Shown piece after piece: positions 55,752 to 63,371 of a DNA stretch of 64,000 nucleotides; positions within the stretch are counted from its first letter, which is position 1; each line of letters starts with the position of its first letter. Under the pieces are notes generated by a model. The model made no database searches. It was given only the letters and a program-made list of their open reading frames with translations, and was not told the DNA's origin. Location: the NCBI RefSeq assembly GCF_963668085.1, contig NZ_OY764059.1, positions 1,612,001 through 1,676,000 of the forward strand, given 5' to 3'. The stretch comes from an uncultured Ilyobacter sp. (lineage in GTDB: Bacteria; Fusobacteriota; Fusobacteriia; Fusobacteriales; Fusobacteriaceae). The position numbers were made by a program, and so were the translations under genes.

Positions 55752-56927
55752 TTATTTTATAATAATCGGAGTTTTTCTCTCGTCATACTCCTTTATCACA
55801 GTATATATCATGCTGCATCTCTCATTAAAATCCAAAAGTTCCTTTTCTCTCCCAGAAAGTTTTTTTGACACATTTTTTAAGGTGGTAAAGACCTCTATAC
55901 CTGTCTTCCCCCTTATGCTTTTGAGGTATCTTCCTCCCCTTTGGTTAAAGCCCAATATCCTTACATAAGGGACTCCCAGTTTAGCCTTTTCAGTTATCTT
56001 TACAGTTAGCCCCAATAGTATATGAGTCAATATCCTCTGTACCCTAGCATTCGTATATCTTTTCGTCATTATACTTCCATAAAATTTTTCAAAATCCCTG
56101 TTTTTAAGTGCCGCCTCATATAGACGGTTTTCAAAACCCGCCTCTACATCCTGTATATCTTCTAGAGAATCTTTATGAAGTATTATCTCATGCCTCAGTA
56201 TAGGATAAAATTCATTGAGCCAGGCACATCTTTTTTCCCTAAACTCACTACTCAATATCTCATACACAGGTTCTGGAACCAGATTTTTTATTTTTTCAAT
56301 CTCTTTATCTAGCATTTTTCTGATGGCAGTGGCACTTGCGATATCACCCCTTATGTCATGGGAATGATATCCCGTTCCCTCTCTTTTTATTGCTATTGGA
56401 TTTATGTTCAGTCCCAGTTTAGATATACTCCTCACATATTCAGTTCCTAGTATATCATTAGGAGTCATATACCCCTTGTCCCCTGTTATTTTTTCAATTG
56501 CTGCTGCAAAAGATGTAGGGTAAGAGCTTCCCCTGCCGAGTTCCTCTTTTAGATAAGTCTGAAATTCCTCATTTTCTTCTAGAGAGGCTATATTTTTCAA
56601 CTTTTCTATCTCTCCGCTTTCAGATCCAAAGACAACATCACTTACCCCAAGTGCCCCTAGAATCCCCACAGCTCCCCTGGCAAATATCTCGGCACTTTGA
56701 TTGGAATAGTATGCAGGAAGCTCCGCCACTATGTCCACACCGCTTCTGAGGGCCATTTCAGCTCTTTTCCATCTGTTTACTATCCCAGGTTCCCCTCTCT
56801 GGAGAAAGTCTCCGCTCATAGCGGCTATTACCACATCTCCCACTCCCTTTTCCCTGGCTTTTTCTAAATGATATCTGTGCCCGTTGTGAAAGGGATTATA
56901 TTCTACAACCACTCCTGTAGCCTTCAT
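55752..56927 (-). CDS. tmcAL: tRNA(Met) cytidine acetate ligase TmcAL
   Basis: TmcAL (YlbM) acetylates C34 of elongator tRNA(Met) using acetate and ATP, a route found in Firmicutes and relatives. The nucleotidyltransferase motif ATGVVVEYNPFHNGHRYHL, AMSGDFLQRGEP, SNQSAEIFARGAV and RRKM-like SATAIRKML are present. I chose the ATG at 56927 (MKATGVV) after GAGGAG, giving 391 residues as expected. Confidence 0.93.
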   Translation of the reverse strand: MKATGVVVEYNPFHNGHRYHLEKAREKGVGDVVIAAMSGDFLQRGEPGIVNRWKRAEMALRSGVDIVAELPAYYSNQSAEIFARGAVGILGALGVSDVVFGSESGEIEKLKNIASLEENEEFQTYLKEELGRGSSYPTSFAAAIEKITGDKGYMTPNDILGTEYVRSISKLGLNINPIAIKREGTGYHSHDIRGDIASATAIRKMLDKEIEKIKNLVPEPVYEILSSEFREKRCAWLNEFYPILRHEIILHKDSLEDIQDVEAGFENRLYEAALKNRDFEKFYGSIMTKRYTNARVQRILTHILLGLTVKITEKAKLGVPYVRILGFNQRGGRYLKSIRGKTGIEVFTTLKNVSKKLSGREKELLDFNERCSMIYTVIKEYDERKTPIIIK

Positions 56928-57029
56928 ATTTACACTCCTCAAAGATTTTCTAAATATTTTTCTCTATAAAAGGGTGTGAAAAATCCTTCACACCCTTTTC
57001 AAATTATAACATAATTTTTATTTCAATTC

Positions 57030-57722
57030 CTACCATTTGATTGGAACAAAGATTCTCTCTTCTCTGTCATTTACCATGTAACTGAGCTCGAGACTCTCTG
57101 GAAGATTATCCTTATCCATCACGTTAAAGACTATCCATTTTCTGTCATAGAGGCCGGCAGGGACTTGGAACTCCCCAGACATAAGATGTGCATCTGGAAA
57201 TACCTTACCTCTTTCTAGCTCTTTTTTACTTTTATAAAGTTCGTCTATTGTGAGAGATGCCACACCACCTGCCAAAAGAGCTACCCCAACATTACTCCAG
57301 CTATTGTCAGTAAATGCTGCCAAGAGTCCACCGCCTATTGCAGCAAAGCTAAAGCCGGTACTTCTGTTCTGCTCTTTTCTTCTTTTTTCTGCCATTGTTG
57401 CCTCATACCATCTATTAAGTTCCTGACCAGAGGTTATCTTTATCTCACTGTTAAACTTTTCATTATGAAAATTAACATTTACATCAGAAACCCTGGCTAT
57501 ATTTCCAGTTTTGTTTTCCACAGTAAAAACCATAAATTTATAAAAATCTCCACTCATGGCCTTTTCCATATCTCCACTTATAAGTAGTCCCGCTTCAGTA
57601 GGGGCCTTTCTCTTTTGGGCTATGCTCCCGTCTTCTCTTATCTGTTTTCCATATTTACCAGGATGTACAGATGCACACGATAAGAGTAGAGTCATTATTG
57701 CTATGATTATTATCTTCTTCAT
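57030..57722 (-). CDS. Predicted lipoprotein, function unknown
   Basis: From the ATG at 57722 the product has 230 residues with a lipoprotein signal (MKKIIIIAIMTLLLSC, Cys16). A glycine-rich hydrophobic stretch in the middle (FSFAAIGGGLLAAFTDN to VALLAGGVASL) could insert into a membrane; the C-terminal part looks beta-rich. I do not recognise the family. The gene stands alone between tmcAL and coaX. Confidence 0.75.
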   Translation of the reverse strand: MKKIIIIAIMTLLLSCASVHPGKYGKQIREDGSIAQKRKAPTEAGLLISGDMEKAMSGDFYKFMVFTVENKTGNIARVSDVNVNFHNEKFNSEIKITSGQELNRWYEATMAEKRRKEQNRSTGFSFAAIGGGLLAAFTDNSWSNVGVALLAGGVASLTIDELYKSKKELERGKVFPDAHLMSGEFQVPAGLYDRKWIVFNVMDKDNLPESLELSYMVNDREERIFVPIKW

Positions 57723-57854
57723 TTTATCACCGTCCCTGTGAATATAGTTCATAATATATCCTTCAAATTAATCGCCCTTTTTCCTGTGTTATAAAAAATA
57801 ATTATATATTCAGTATACATACTTCCTGTCTTTTAGACATATTATTTAATTTAT

Positions 57855-57883
57855 TTGAATTTTAGTTTCCTCTATACTATAAT
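57855..57883 (+). promoter_or_regulatory. Promoter of coaX
   Basis: TTGAAT (57855-57860), 17-base spacer, TATAAT (57878-57883), 33 bases before the coaX ATG. Confidence 0.75.
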
Positions 57884-57915
57884 AGGGGTAAATCATTTAT
57901 CCAGGGGGAATAATT

Positions 57916-58692
57916 ATGCTCTTAGCTTTTGATATAGGAAACACACACATCGTCTCAGGTGTTTTAAACGACAGTGGTGAAGTCCTACTCACCTTCAGAG
58001 TTTCATCCAATGAAAAACTTACTGAAGATGAATTTTTTTCATACCTTAGAAATATCACAAAATTCAACAATATCGATCTCCTGGATGTAAAGGGTATAAT
58101 CGTTTCATCTGTTGTTCCTAGTCTTTTGACAATATTCGACTTTTTAGGCAGGAAATATTTCAAGATAGTTCCTATTGTTGTAGACCTTTCACTGAAACTT
58201 CCGTTTACCTTTGCTGATAACCTTAATCCTATAGGTTTTGGTGCTGACAGAATTATAGATATAACCCAGGCCTTGACTCTTTACCCTAACAAAAATCTTG
58301 TCATCTTCGATTTTGGTACCGCTACCACCTATGAGGTTCTTGTTGACGGAGTCTATGTAGGAGGGGGAATCCTTCCAGGCATAGAGATGTCAATAAATTC
58401 TCTATACGGAAGTACTGCAAAACTTCCAAAGGTAAAATTTGGAAAACCAGACTCAGTCCTCGGGAAGGACACAGTGGATCAGATAAAGGCAGGAATATTC
58501 TTCGGATATGCAGGTCAGATAAAGCATATCATCAAAAAAATAAAAGAAGAAGTCGACAATCCCTATGTAATAGCCACAGGAGGATTAGGAAGAGTTCTGT
58601 CAGGTGAGATAGAAGAGATTGATGAGTACTGCTCAGATTTAAGTGTTCAGGGGCTTTTTACAATCTATCACCAAAACAAATCTACATCATAA
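57916..58692 (+). CDS. coaX: Type III pantothenate kinase
   Basis: CoaX phosphorylates pantothenate, the first step of CoA synthesis. The 258 residues have the ASKHA-fold motifs AFDIGNTHIVSGVL, GFGADRIIDITQA, VIFDFGTATTYEVLV and GGGILPGIEMSINSLY, and the late ATGGLGRVL. The length is typical. It is the only plus-strand gene in the last 14 kb, with its own promoter and a terminator shared with the converging gene. Confidence 0.96.
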   Translation: MLLAFDIGNTHIVSGVLNDSGEVLLTFRVSSNEKLTEDEFFSYLRNITKFNNIDLLDVKGIIVSSVVPSLLTIFDFLGRKYFKIVPIVVDLSLKLPFTFADNLNPIGFGADRIIDITQALTLYPNKNLVIFDFGTATTYEVLVDGVYVGGGILPGIEMSINSLYGSTAKLPKVKFGKPDSVLGKDTVDQIKAGIFFGYAGQIKHIIKKIKEEVDNPYVIATGGLGRVLSGEIEEIDEYCSDLSVQGLFTIYHQNKSTS

Positions 58693-58701
58693 ATATTATA
58701 A

Positions 58702-58741
58702 AAAAAACAGGGTTGATTAAAATTTCCACCCCTGTTTTTTT
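58702..58741. terminator. Bidirectional terminator between coaX and the serine-hydrolase gene
   Basis: AAAAAACAGGG pairs with CCCTGTTTTTT over 11 bases around a 17-base loop; T-runs follow on both strands. Confidence 0.85.
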
Positions 58742-58764
58742 ATGAATATGCTATTTTAAATTCA

Positions 58765-59562
58765 TCACTGGCCCTCAGTCTGAACTACATCAGACTCTTT
58801 AGAAACATTTTTCAAAAAGGCTTTTTTTATCCTGCAAATTATCTCCAAAGCTTCTAGGGGGTCTAAGGCGTCATCTACAAAGACTCCCAGGATAAAATGG
58901 GCATTTTCCAAAAATACAATTCCTATATCATGATAAAAATCTCCCACCTCACCGCTTCTGTATGTGCTCTCCCACTCTGGGATATAATTTCTCACACCCC
59001 TTCCAACTCTTTGATATTTTAGCATCTCCACTGAAAGATCACTTATTTCTTTATCTTTAAACAAAGACCTGTTGTATATTTTTTCCAGAATATTAGACAT
59101 ATCCCTTATGCTGGTTATATTTTCCTTTCCCATCTCAATTGCAGAAAAATCAAGCATCTTTCTTTGAACCTTTGTGTCCATGAGACCTATTTTCTCTATC
59201 CTGTTATTTATCTTCTCCAGTCCAAATAAATTCAGCAGTGTATTTATGGCAGTATAATCATTGGCTGTCATCATGAGAATTATAAGATCTTTCAGGGTAT
59301 AAGTACTTATGGACAAGTCCCTTATAAGGCTTAGGTATGATATCCCTGCCTCTTTTATCTCTATTCCTTCATCTAATTTATACTGACCCTCTTCTACTTC
59401 TTTCAAGGCTTCTAGCATCACCATTATTTTCATAACAGTGGGAGCCCTGAACACCTTATTGCATCTGTGAGATACCAGCACCTTGTTATCTGAGAGATTC
59501 TTTGCATAGACAGAAACAGTATCCCCGTACTCCTTCATAATCTTTACTATCTCATTCTGCAT
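58765..59562 (-). CDS. Class A beta-lactamase-fold protein with altered active-site motifs
   Basis: The 265-residue protein follows the class A beta-lactamase (serine hydrolase) pattern, but each catalytic motif is changed: the expected SxxK reads TVMK (in FRAPTVMKIMVML), SDN reads NDY (in MMTANDYTAINTLL) and KTG reads RSG (in TYRSGEVGDFYH). There is no signal peptide; it starts MQNEIVKIMKEYGD, so it is probably cytoplasmic. Resistance is therefore unlikely; a Thr nucleophile, another substrate or a non-catalytic role are possible. It follows the next gene upstream by 16 bases. Confidence 0.75.
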   Translation of the reverse strand: MQNEIVKIMKEYGDTVSVYAKNLSDNKVLVSHRCNKVFRAPTVMKIMVMLEALKEVEEGQYKLDEGIEIKEAGISYLSLIRDLSISTYTLKDLIILMMTANDYTAINTLLNLFGLEKINNRIEKIGLMDTKVQRKMLDFSAIEMGKENITSIRDMSNILEKIYNRSLFKDKEISDLSVEMLKYQRVGRGVRNYIPEWESTYRSGEVGDFYHDIGIVFLENAHFILGVFVDDALDPLEALEIICRIKKAFLKNVSKESDVVQTEGQ

Positions 59563-59578
59563 AAAATCATCTCCCCCA

Positions 59579-60385
59579 TCAAATAATTTTTATCTCTATA
59601 TCTTCTACCTTTCCTATTTTAAATTCATGGTCCAGTACCATATATTTTCTTGGATTAACAGCAAAAAGATTATATTCTACCTTCATTGTACTGTCATTTA
59701 AAAAACTAAAATACTCCACAAGGCTTCCCGTCTGATTTCCCACCTTGACCGTTATTTTGGACACCTGATCCAAAAATACCTCTAGCCCGTCTCTGTCTAG
59801 ATCCAATAATTCCTCTAGAGAATTTTCCGTAAATACAACTTCGCCAGATCTGTCTGCAGAGTCATATAAAAACCAGAAAAATTTGAAAACCAAGGGCATA
59901 TACAAATCCTCTCCCGATTCCTTTATTTTACTCAAAATCATCTTTCCGTAAATATCTAACCTGTCAAATATATCCTGAGCTTCTTTCTCCTCACGATTTA
60001 GGTCATTCATTGCCATATATATATTTTCTACTCTCTCTTTATCATATTCATCTTCAGCCATAAGCTCTATAATCTCATCTTCATCTATCTCATGATTTTT
60101 TAGCTCACCTATTATCATCTTCTCAGTGTCTACGAGACCCCTATATATCCCATCAGTCATGTCCTCTAGTATCGTCTTCAGCTTCTCGTAATAAAGGAGG
60201 TCCTCCTGATTATCGTCCTCTTCTAGATCCATTATCATGCTCTCCATGCCGTTTAAAAACTCTCCCTCGAGGTAACGTGAAAGTATCCTGAGATCCTCTA
60301 GGGTCATCTTTAGCTTTACATCTACATCTAGCTCCCCTATTATATCTCTGTTCTTTATTTTAAATCCCTTTCCGATTATTTCCAT
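59579..60385 (-). CDS. Unrecognised acidic 268-residue protein
   Basis: A soluble, strongly acidic protein without signal or membrane segments. The first 130 residues look helical and Glu/Asp-rich (LMAEDEYDKERVENIYMAMND); the C-terminal half may be alpha/beta, ending MVLDHEFKIGKVEDIEIKII. No family is recognised. It is probably co-transcribed with the downstream beta-lactamase-fold gene. Confidence 0.7.
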   Translation of the reverse strand: MEIIGKGFKIKNRDIIGELDVDVKLKMTLEDLRILSRYLEGEFLNGMESMIMDLEEDDNQEDLLYYEKLKTILEDMTDGIYRGLVDTEKMIIGELKNHEIDEDEIIELMAEDEYDKERVENIYMAMNDLNREEKEAQDIFDRLDIYGKMILSKIKESGEDLYMPLVFKFFWFLYDSADRSGEVVFTENSLEELLDLDRDGLEVFLDQVSKITVKVGNQTGSLVEYFSFLNDSTMKVEYNLFAVNPRKYMVLDHEFKIGKVEDIEIKII

Positions 60386-60451
60386 ATTATCAGCTCCTTT
60401 TATATTTTATTCTGTAATTTTACTCTCTTCCTTTGTTACAAAATAAAAAGT

Positions 60452-60483
60452 AAATTAAAAGAAGCCCTATAAAAGGGCTTCTT
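60452..60483 (-). terminator. Orphan intrinsic terminator
   Basis: AAGAAGCCC/GGGCTTCTT 9-base-pair stem with a 7-base loop, followed by TTTTAATTTA on the minus strand. The outer-membrane protein gene upstream already has its own terminator, so this one implies a separate minus-strand transcript between about 60486 and 60860. Confidence 0.7.
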
Positions 60484-60565
60484 ACAAAGGGAGAGTAACC
60501 ACAGTCTTTTCTCAAAAATTAAAAGCCTGCAGTCTGTATGAAAATAAAAAAGGAGAGAGTTAATA

Positions 60566-60700
60566 ATGTTATTGCAGTCTGTCTTCTTTTTGCCTTCTGT
60601 AACTTTGCGAGAGTTGGAAGTCATAAAGAGGTTTTCTGCATTAGTGGCTGACAAATCATATTTCTTGATAAATCAGCTTTCCTTTTTTTGTTCTCAATAA
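60566..60700 (+). CDS. Possible small protein, 44 residues
   Basis: ATG at 60566 is preceded at 7 bases by AGGAGAGAG, and the frame runs to TAA at 60700. The product (MLLQSVFFLPSVTLRELEVI at its start) has a hydrophobic start and a basic middle. No homology is recognised, no plus-strand terminator follows, and chance is quite possible. Confidence 0.2.
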   Translation: MLLQSVFFLPSVTLRELEVIKRFSALVADKSYFLINQLSFFCSQ

Positions 60701-60867
60701 TTTTGACTACTACTTTCCCCATAAAGTTTAAAGAATTATTATTTTATTTTTTGATCACTCCTAACTCCATGTAAACCAAAGAAACCTGTTCTTATTTCAA
60801 GAATAATTTTATAGAATTAATCCATAAAACATCTCGAATTTTTATAACAGATTTGTTAATAGAATAT

Positions 60868-60895
60868 AAAAAAAACCTCTGCAAAAGCAGAGGTT
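60868..60895 (-). terminator. Intrinsic terminator of the outer-membrane protein gene
   Basis: AACCTCTGC-4-base loop-GCAGAGGTT stem followed by eight T on the minus strand, 16 bases after the stop. Confidence 0.9.
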
Positions 60896-60910
60896 CGATT
60901 TAATATTCTA

Positions 60911-61795
60911 TTAGAATGCAGCTTTAGCTCCTACAACAACTTGGAATTGGTTGTCGCTGTACCAGTCTCCACCTTCAGCATAGTTAACTGAGATTACCTC
61001 GTAAGAAGTGTAAGCCCATAGAGAAACATCGTTGTCTAATTTCTTAGAGATTCCTACTCTTGGTGCGATGTGAGCATTTAGAGATTCAGAAGCTTTGTCT
61101 CCTGCTGTACCATCAGCATAGTACTCAAGTCCCACATATGCTCCAGAATCGTGCTTGTATAGAGTAGAGAAAGCTTCCATCTCTAACTCAGCAGATGTAT
61201 TTTCGTTGCTTCCGTGTCCTCCTGAAGTGTTGTGGTATAGATATAACCATGTTCCTGTCCAGTCGAAGATTCCTAACTTACCAGTATCAAGTAAGATGTC
61301 TAACTCATAGTCGTCTCCGTGTACTCCTGTTTCTACACCATCTTGATAATACATAGCTCCCCATAAAGTCAGAGTTGTATTGTCTGTTAGAGCTGTACTA
61401 GCTTCTAACCAAGGTGAATAAGATGATTGTGTAACATCATCGCTTCCGTTTGTATCATAGTAGTAATCTAATCCAGCTGCAAGATCCCAGTCTCCAGACT
61501 TTCCTAAGTCATAAGATAGTCCAAATCTGTTATCCCAGTAAGTTTCTAAATCGTCACCATTTGTTACATTTTTGTAGTTTTTCTCTACGTCGAATGTAAC
61601 TGCAAGCTTATCTGTCATGTCGATAGAACCTTCAACTAGTGTCCATTCTACGTTTTGAGAATTAGAACCAGTATCGTTGTTAGTTGGACGATTTTCAGTT
61701 AACTCAGCCCAGTTTCTAACCCATCCAGTCGCTGCTGGTGCCATTACACCTAATGCAAGTAGTCCTGCTAAAGTAACTATAAGTCTTTTTTTCAT
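60911..61795 (-). CDS. Outer-membrane beta-barrel protein (porin-like)
   Basis: The 294-residue product has a cleavable signal peptide (MKKRLIVTLAGLLALGVMAPAATG) and then alternating-residue strands rich in Tyr, Trp, Asp and Gly (WDNRFGLSYDLGKSGDWDLAAGLDYYYD), ending in Phe (VVVGAKAAF), the usual signal for outer-membrane assembly. The size suggests a barrel of about 12-14 strands. It resembles fusobacterial outer-membrane proteins in style, but no specific function is evident. Long upstream and downstream gaps suggest a strongly regulated single-gene unit. Confidence 0.85.
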   Translation of the reverse strand: MKKRLIVTLAGLLALGVMAPAATGWVRNWAELTENRPTNNDTGSNSQNVEWTLVEGSIDMTDKLAVTFDVEKNYKNVTNGDDLETYWDNRFGLSYDLGKSGDWDLAAGLDYYYDTNGSDDVTQSSYSPWLEASTALTDNTTLTLWGAMYYQDGVETGVHGDDYELDILLDTGKLGIFDWTGTWLYLYHNTSGGHGSNENTSAELEMEAFSTLYKHDSGAYVGLEYYADGTAGDKASESLNAHIAPRVGISKKLDNDVSLWAYTSYEVISVNYAEGGDWYSDNQFQVVVGAKAAF

Positions 61796-62234
61796 TATTA
61801 TCTCTCCCCTTTTTCATTTTAATAACTTCCAAAATCTCTCGCTAATGTAAGTATATTTAACTTTTACTCTTATTTAAAATATATTTTTTATATGCAAACT
61901 ATTTTTTTTATTATAGAGAATTATTGTTTTTTATTCATTTCTTTAAAATATAGCTTTATAAGATAAACAGCCGTTCATTTTATGTGATCCTATCGCCCTT
62001 TTTTTGAAAAAAATGTACACTTTTTTCACATAATTTATAATTTTTTTTATTTTCGTATTTGCTCTTATCTGTTATTTTCATATTCCCTTTTCACTATATA
62101 TACAGCATTTTACCCACTAATTGATAGTTGAGGATGATGTTATTTTAAAAAATAATCTTCATAATAATTTTGACTTAAGAAACTATTTTCTCAGATATTT
62201 AATTTTTTCTCTCGTTTTTATAAAAATTCAAATA
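61796..62234. other. Long upstream region of the outer-membrane protein gene
   Basis: About 440 bases without a gene. It contains an inverted pair TTATGTGA/TCACATAA (61980-62033) and an A+T-rich tract closer to the gene where a weak -10 (TATACT) may lie. No strong promoter could be fixed. Confidence 0.5.
61980..62033. promoter_or_regulatory. Separated inverted repeat upstream of the outer-membrane protein gene
   Basis: TTATGTGA (61980-61987) and TCACATAA (62026-62033) are exact reverse complements 38 bases apart. The half-site TGTGA is that of CRP-family regulators, but the spacing is not the usual 6 bases. Confidence 0.3.
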
Positions 62235-62264
62235 CAAAAAAAGACGAGTAAATACCCGTCTTTT
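62235..62264 (-). terminator. Intrinsic terminator of rplM-rpsI
   Basis: AAGACG/CGTCTT with an inner GTA/TAC extension and one mismatch; seven T follow on the minus strand. Confidence 0.8.
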
Positions 62265-62280
62265 CCATAAAATTGTAAAC

Positions 62281-62679
62281 TTATCTTTTTGAGAACTGTG
62301 GTGATCTTCTTGCTTTTTTCTTACCGAATTTCTTTCTTTCTACCATTCTAGAGTCTCTAGTTAGGAAACCAGCTTCTCTTAATGCTTTCTTTAAAGATTC
62401 GTCAGAAGAAAGAAGAGCTCTTGAGATACCGTGTCTGATTGCTCCAGCTTGTCCGGCATTTCCTCCACCATCTACATTTATCTTTACTGTAAATTTATCC
62501 AAAGTCTCAGTAAGTACTAGCGGCTGTTCTACAATTTTAGAAAGAATTTCTCTTCCACCAAAATATTCTGCCATAGTTTTACCATTAATCTCTATTCCAG
62601 ATCCACCAGGGATAAGTCTTACTCTTGCTACAGAAGTTTTTCTTCTTCCAGTTCCTATATATTGCATCATTTCTGCCAC
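62281..62679 (-). CDS. rpsI: 30S ribosomal protein S9
   Basis: S9 contacts P-site tRNA through its C-terminal tail. The family marks are [40 protein letters not shown] and the basic end [16 protein letters not shown] chose the GTG at 62679, 8 bases after AGGAGGT (132 residues); the TTG at 62685 is too close to the site and the ATG at 62670 is further away. It follows rplM by 18 bases, the universal pairing. Confidence 0.97.
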   Translation of the reverse strand: MAEMMQYIGTGRRKTSVARVRLIPGGSGIEINGKTMAEYFGGREILSKIVEQPLVLTETLDKFTVKINVDGGGNAGQAGAIRHGISRALLSSDESLKKALREAGFLTRDSRMVERKKFGKKKARRSPQFSKR

Positions 62680-62697
62680 TGTCAATTACCTCCTAAA

Positions 62698-63132
62698 TTA
62701 TAGTTCTACCGTTTCTGGCTTTTGTGCTGCGTGAGTGTGTTCAGCTCCAACAAATACTCTCAATCTTGTTAACTGCTCTCTTCCTAATTTGTTATTTGGA
62801 AGCATTCTCTTTACAGCTAGCATTAAAGCTTCTTCTGGTTTTTTAGCTAAAACTTCTTCAAGTCTTCTCTCTCTTAGCCCTCCAGGGAATCCAGAATGGT
62901 TATAATACATTTTGTCAGTAAGTTTCTTTCCAGTTACAGCAATTTTTTCCATGTTAGTTACGATTACGAAGTCTCCTCCATCGATATGTGGAGTATAAGT
63001 AACTTTATTTTTACCCATAAGTTTCTTAGCTATTTCAGCAGCTAATCTACCTAGAATTTTTCCTTCAGCATCGTAGTGATACCAGTCTCTTGTTACATCT
63101 TCTTTTCTTTGCATTACAGTGTACTTGTTCAC
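62698..63132 (-). CDS. rplM: 50S ribosomal protein L13
   Basis: L13 is an early-assembly protein of the large subunit. The 144 residues show [54 protein letters not shown] and the MLPNNKLGR segment. Start is GTG, 8 bases after AGGAGG. It is the first gene of rplM-rpsI with a consensus promoter and a structured leader. Confidence 0.97.
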   Translation of the reverse strand: MNKYTVMQRKEDVTRDWYHYDAEGKILGRLAAEIAKKLMGKNKVTYTPHIDGGDFVIVTNMEKIAVTGKKLTDKMYYNHSGFPGGLRERRLEEVLAKKPEEALMLAVKRMLPNNKLGREQLTRLRVFVGAEHTHAAQKPETVEL

Positions 63133-63150
63133 TATTTTTTCCTCCTCAGT

Positions 63151-63172
63151 AAGTTATATTTACATAAATATA
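63151..63172 (-). promoter_or_regulatory. Hairpin in the rplM leader
   Basis: GTTATATTTA and TAAATATAAC pair exactly around a two-base loop within the 75-base leader of rplM, just before the ribosome-binding site. It may serve autoregulation like other ribosomal-protein leaders; no leader family was assigned. Confidence 0.4.
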
Positions 63173-63213
63173 ACGCAACGGTCCTTTGTGGGAAAGGATT
63201 ATTTTACCAAAGT

Positions 63214-63242
63214 ATTATATATTTTTTAACATTTTATGTCAA
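63214..63242 (-). promoter_or_regulatory. Consensus promoter of rplM-rpsI
   Basis: Minus strand: TTGACA (63237-63242), 17-base spacer, TATAAT (63214-63219), a perfect match to the sigma-70-type consensus. Confidence 0.85.
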
Positions 63243-63330
63243 GACATTTTACTTGAAATATAAATCTTAAAATTAAATCTTTACTTTTTTTGCCTCTATA
63301 CTTGAATTAATGTTCTCTTTCTAAAAAAAT

Positions 63331-63364
63331 AAAAAAACAAGACGACATTAAATCGTCCTGTTTT
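63331..63364 (-). terminator. Intrinsic terminator of the gene at the right edge
   Basis: AACAGGACGA and TCGTCTTGTT pair with one wobble around a 7-base loop; seven T follow on the minus strand. Confidence 0.8.
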
Positions 63365-63371
63365 GGATTAT

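Larger units (their letters stand above)
60386..60867. other. Gene-poor region with an unexplained terminator and repeats
   Basis: No clear gene lies here. It holds a minus-strand terminator (60452-60483) with no assigned gene upstream of it, a direct repeat TGCAGTCTGT (60528-60537 and 60573-60582) and a possible plus-strand 44-codon frame with a good ribosome-binding site (60566-60700). A 72-codon minus-strand frame runs through the terminator and is unlikely to be real. Confidence 0.5.

Noticed and set aside
58765..59562. Antibiotic-resistance beta-lactamase
   Set aside because: The catalytic motifs are altered and there is no export signal, so a resistance call is not supported.
60436..60654. 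A 72-codon minus-strand frame
   Set aside because: It reads through the strong terminator at 60452-60483 and has no ribosome-binding site or recognisable protein features.
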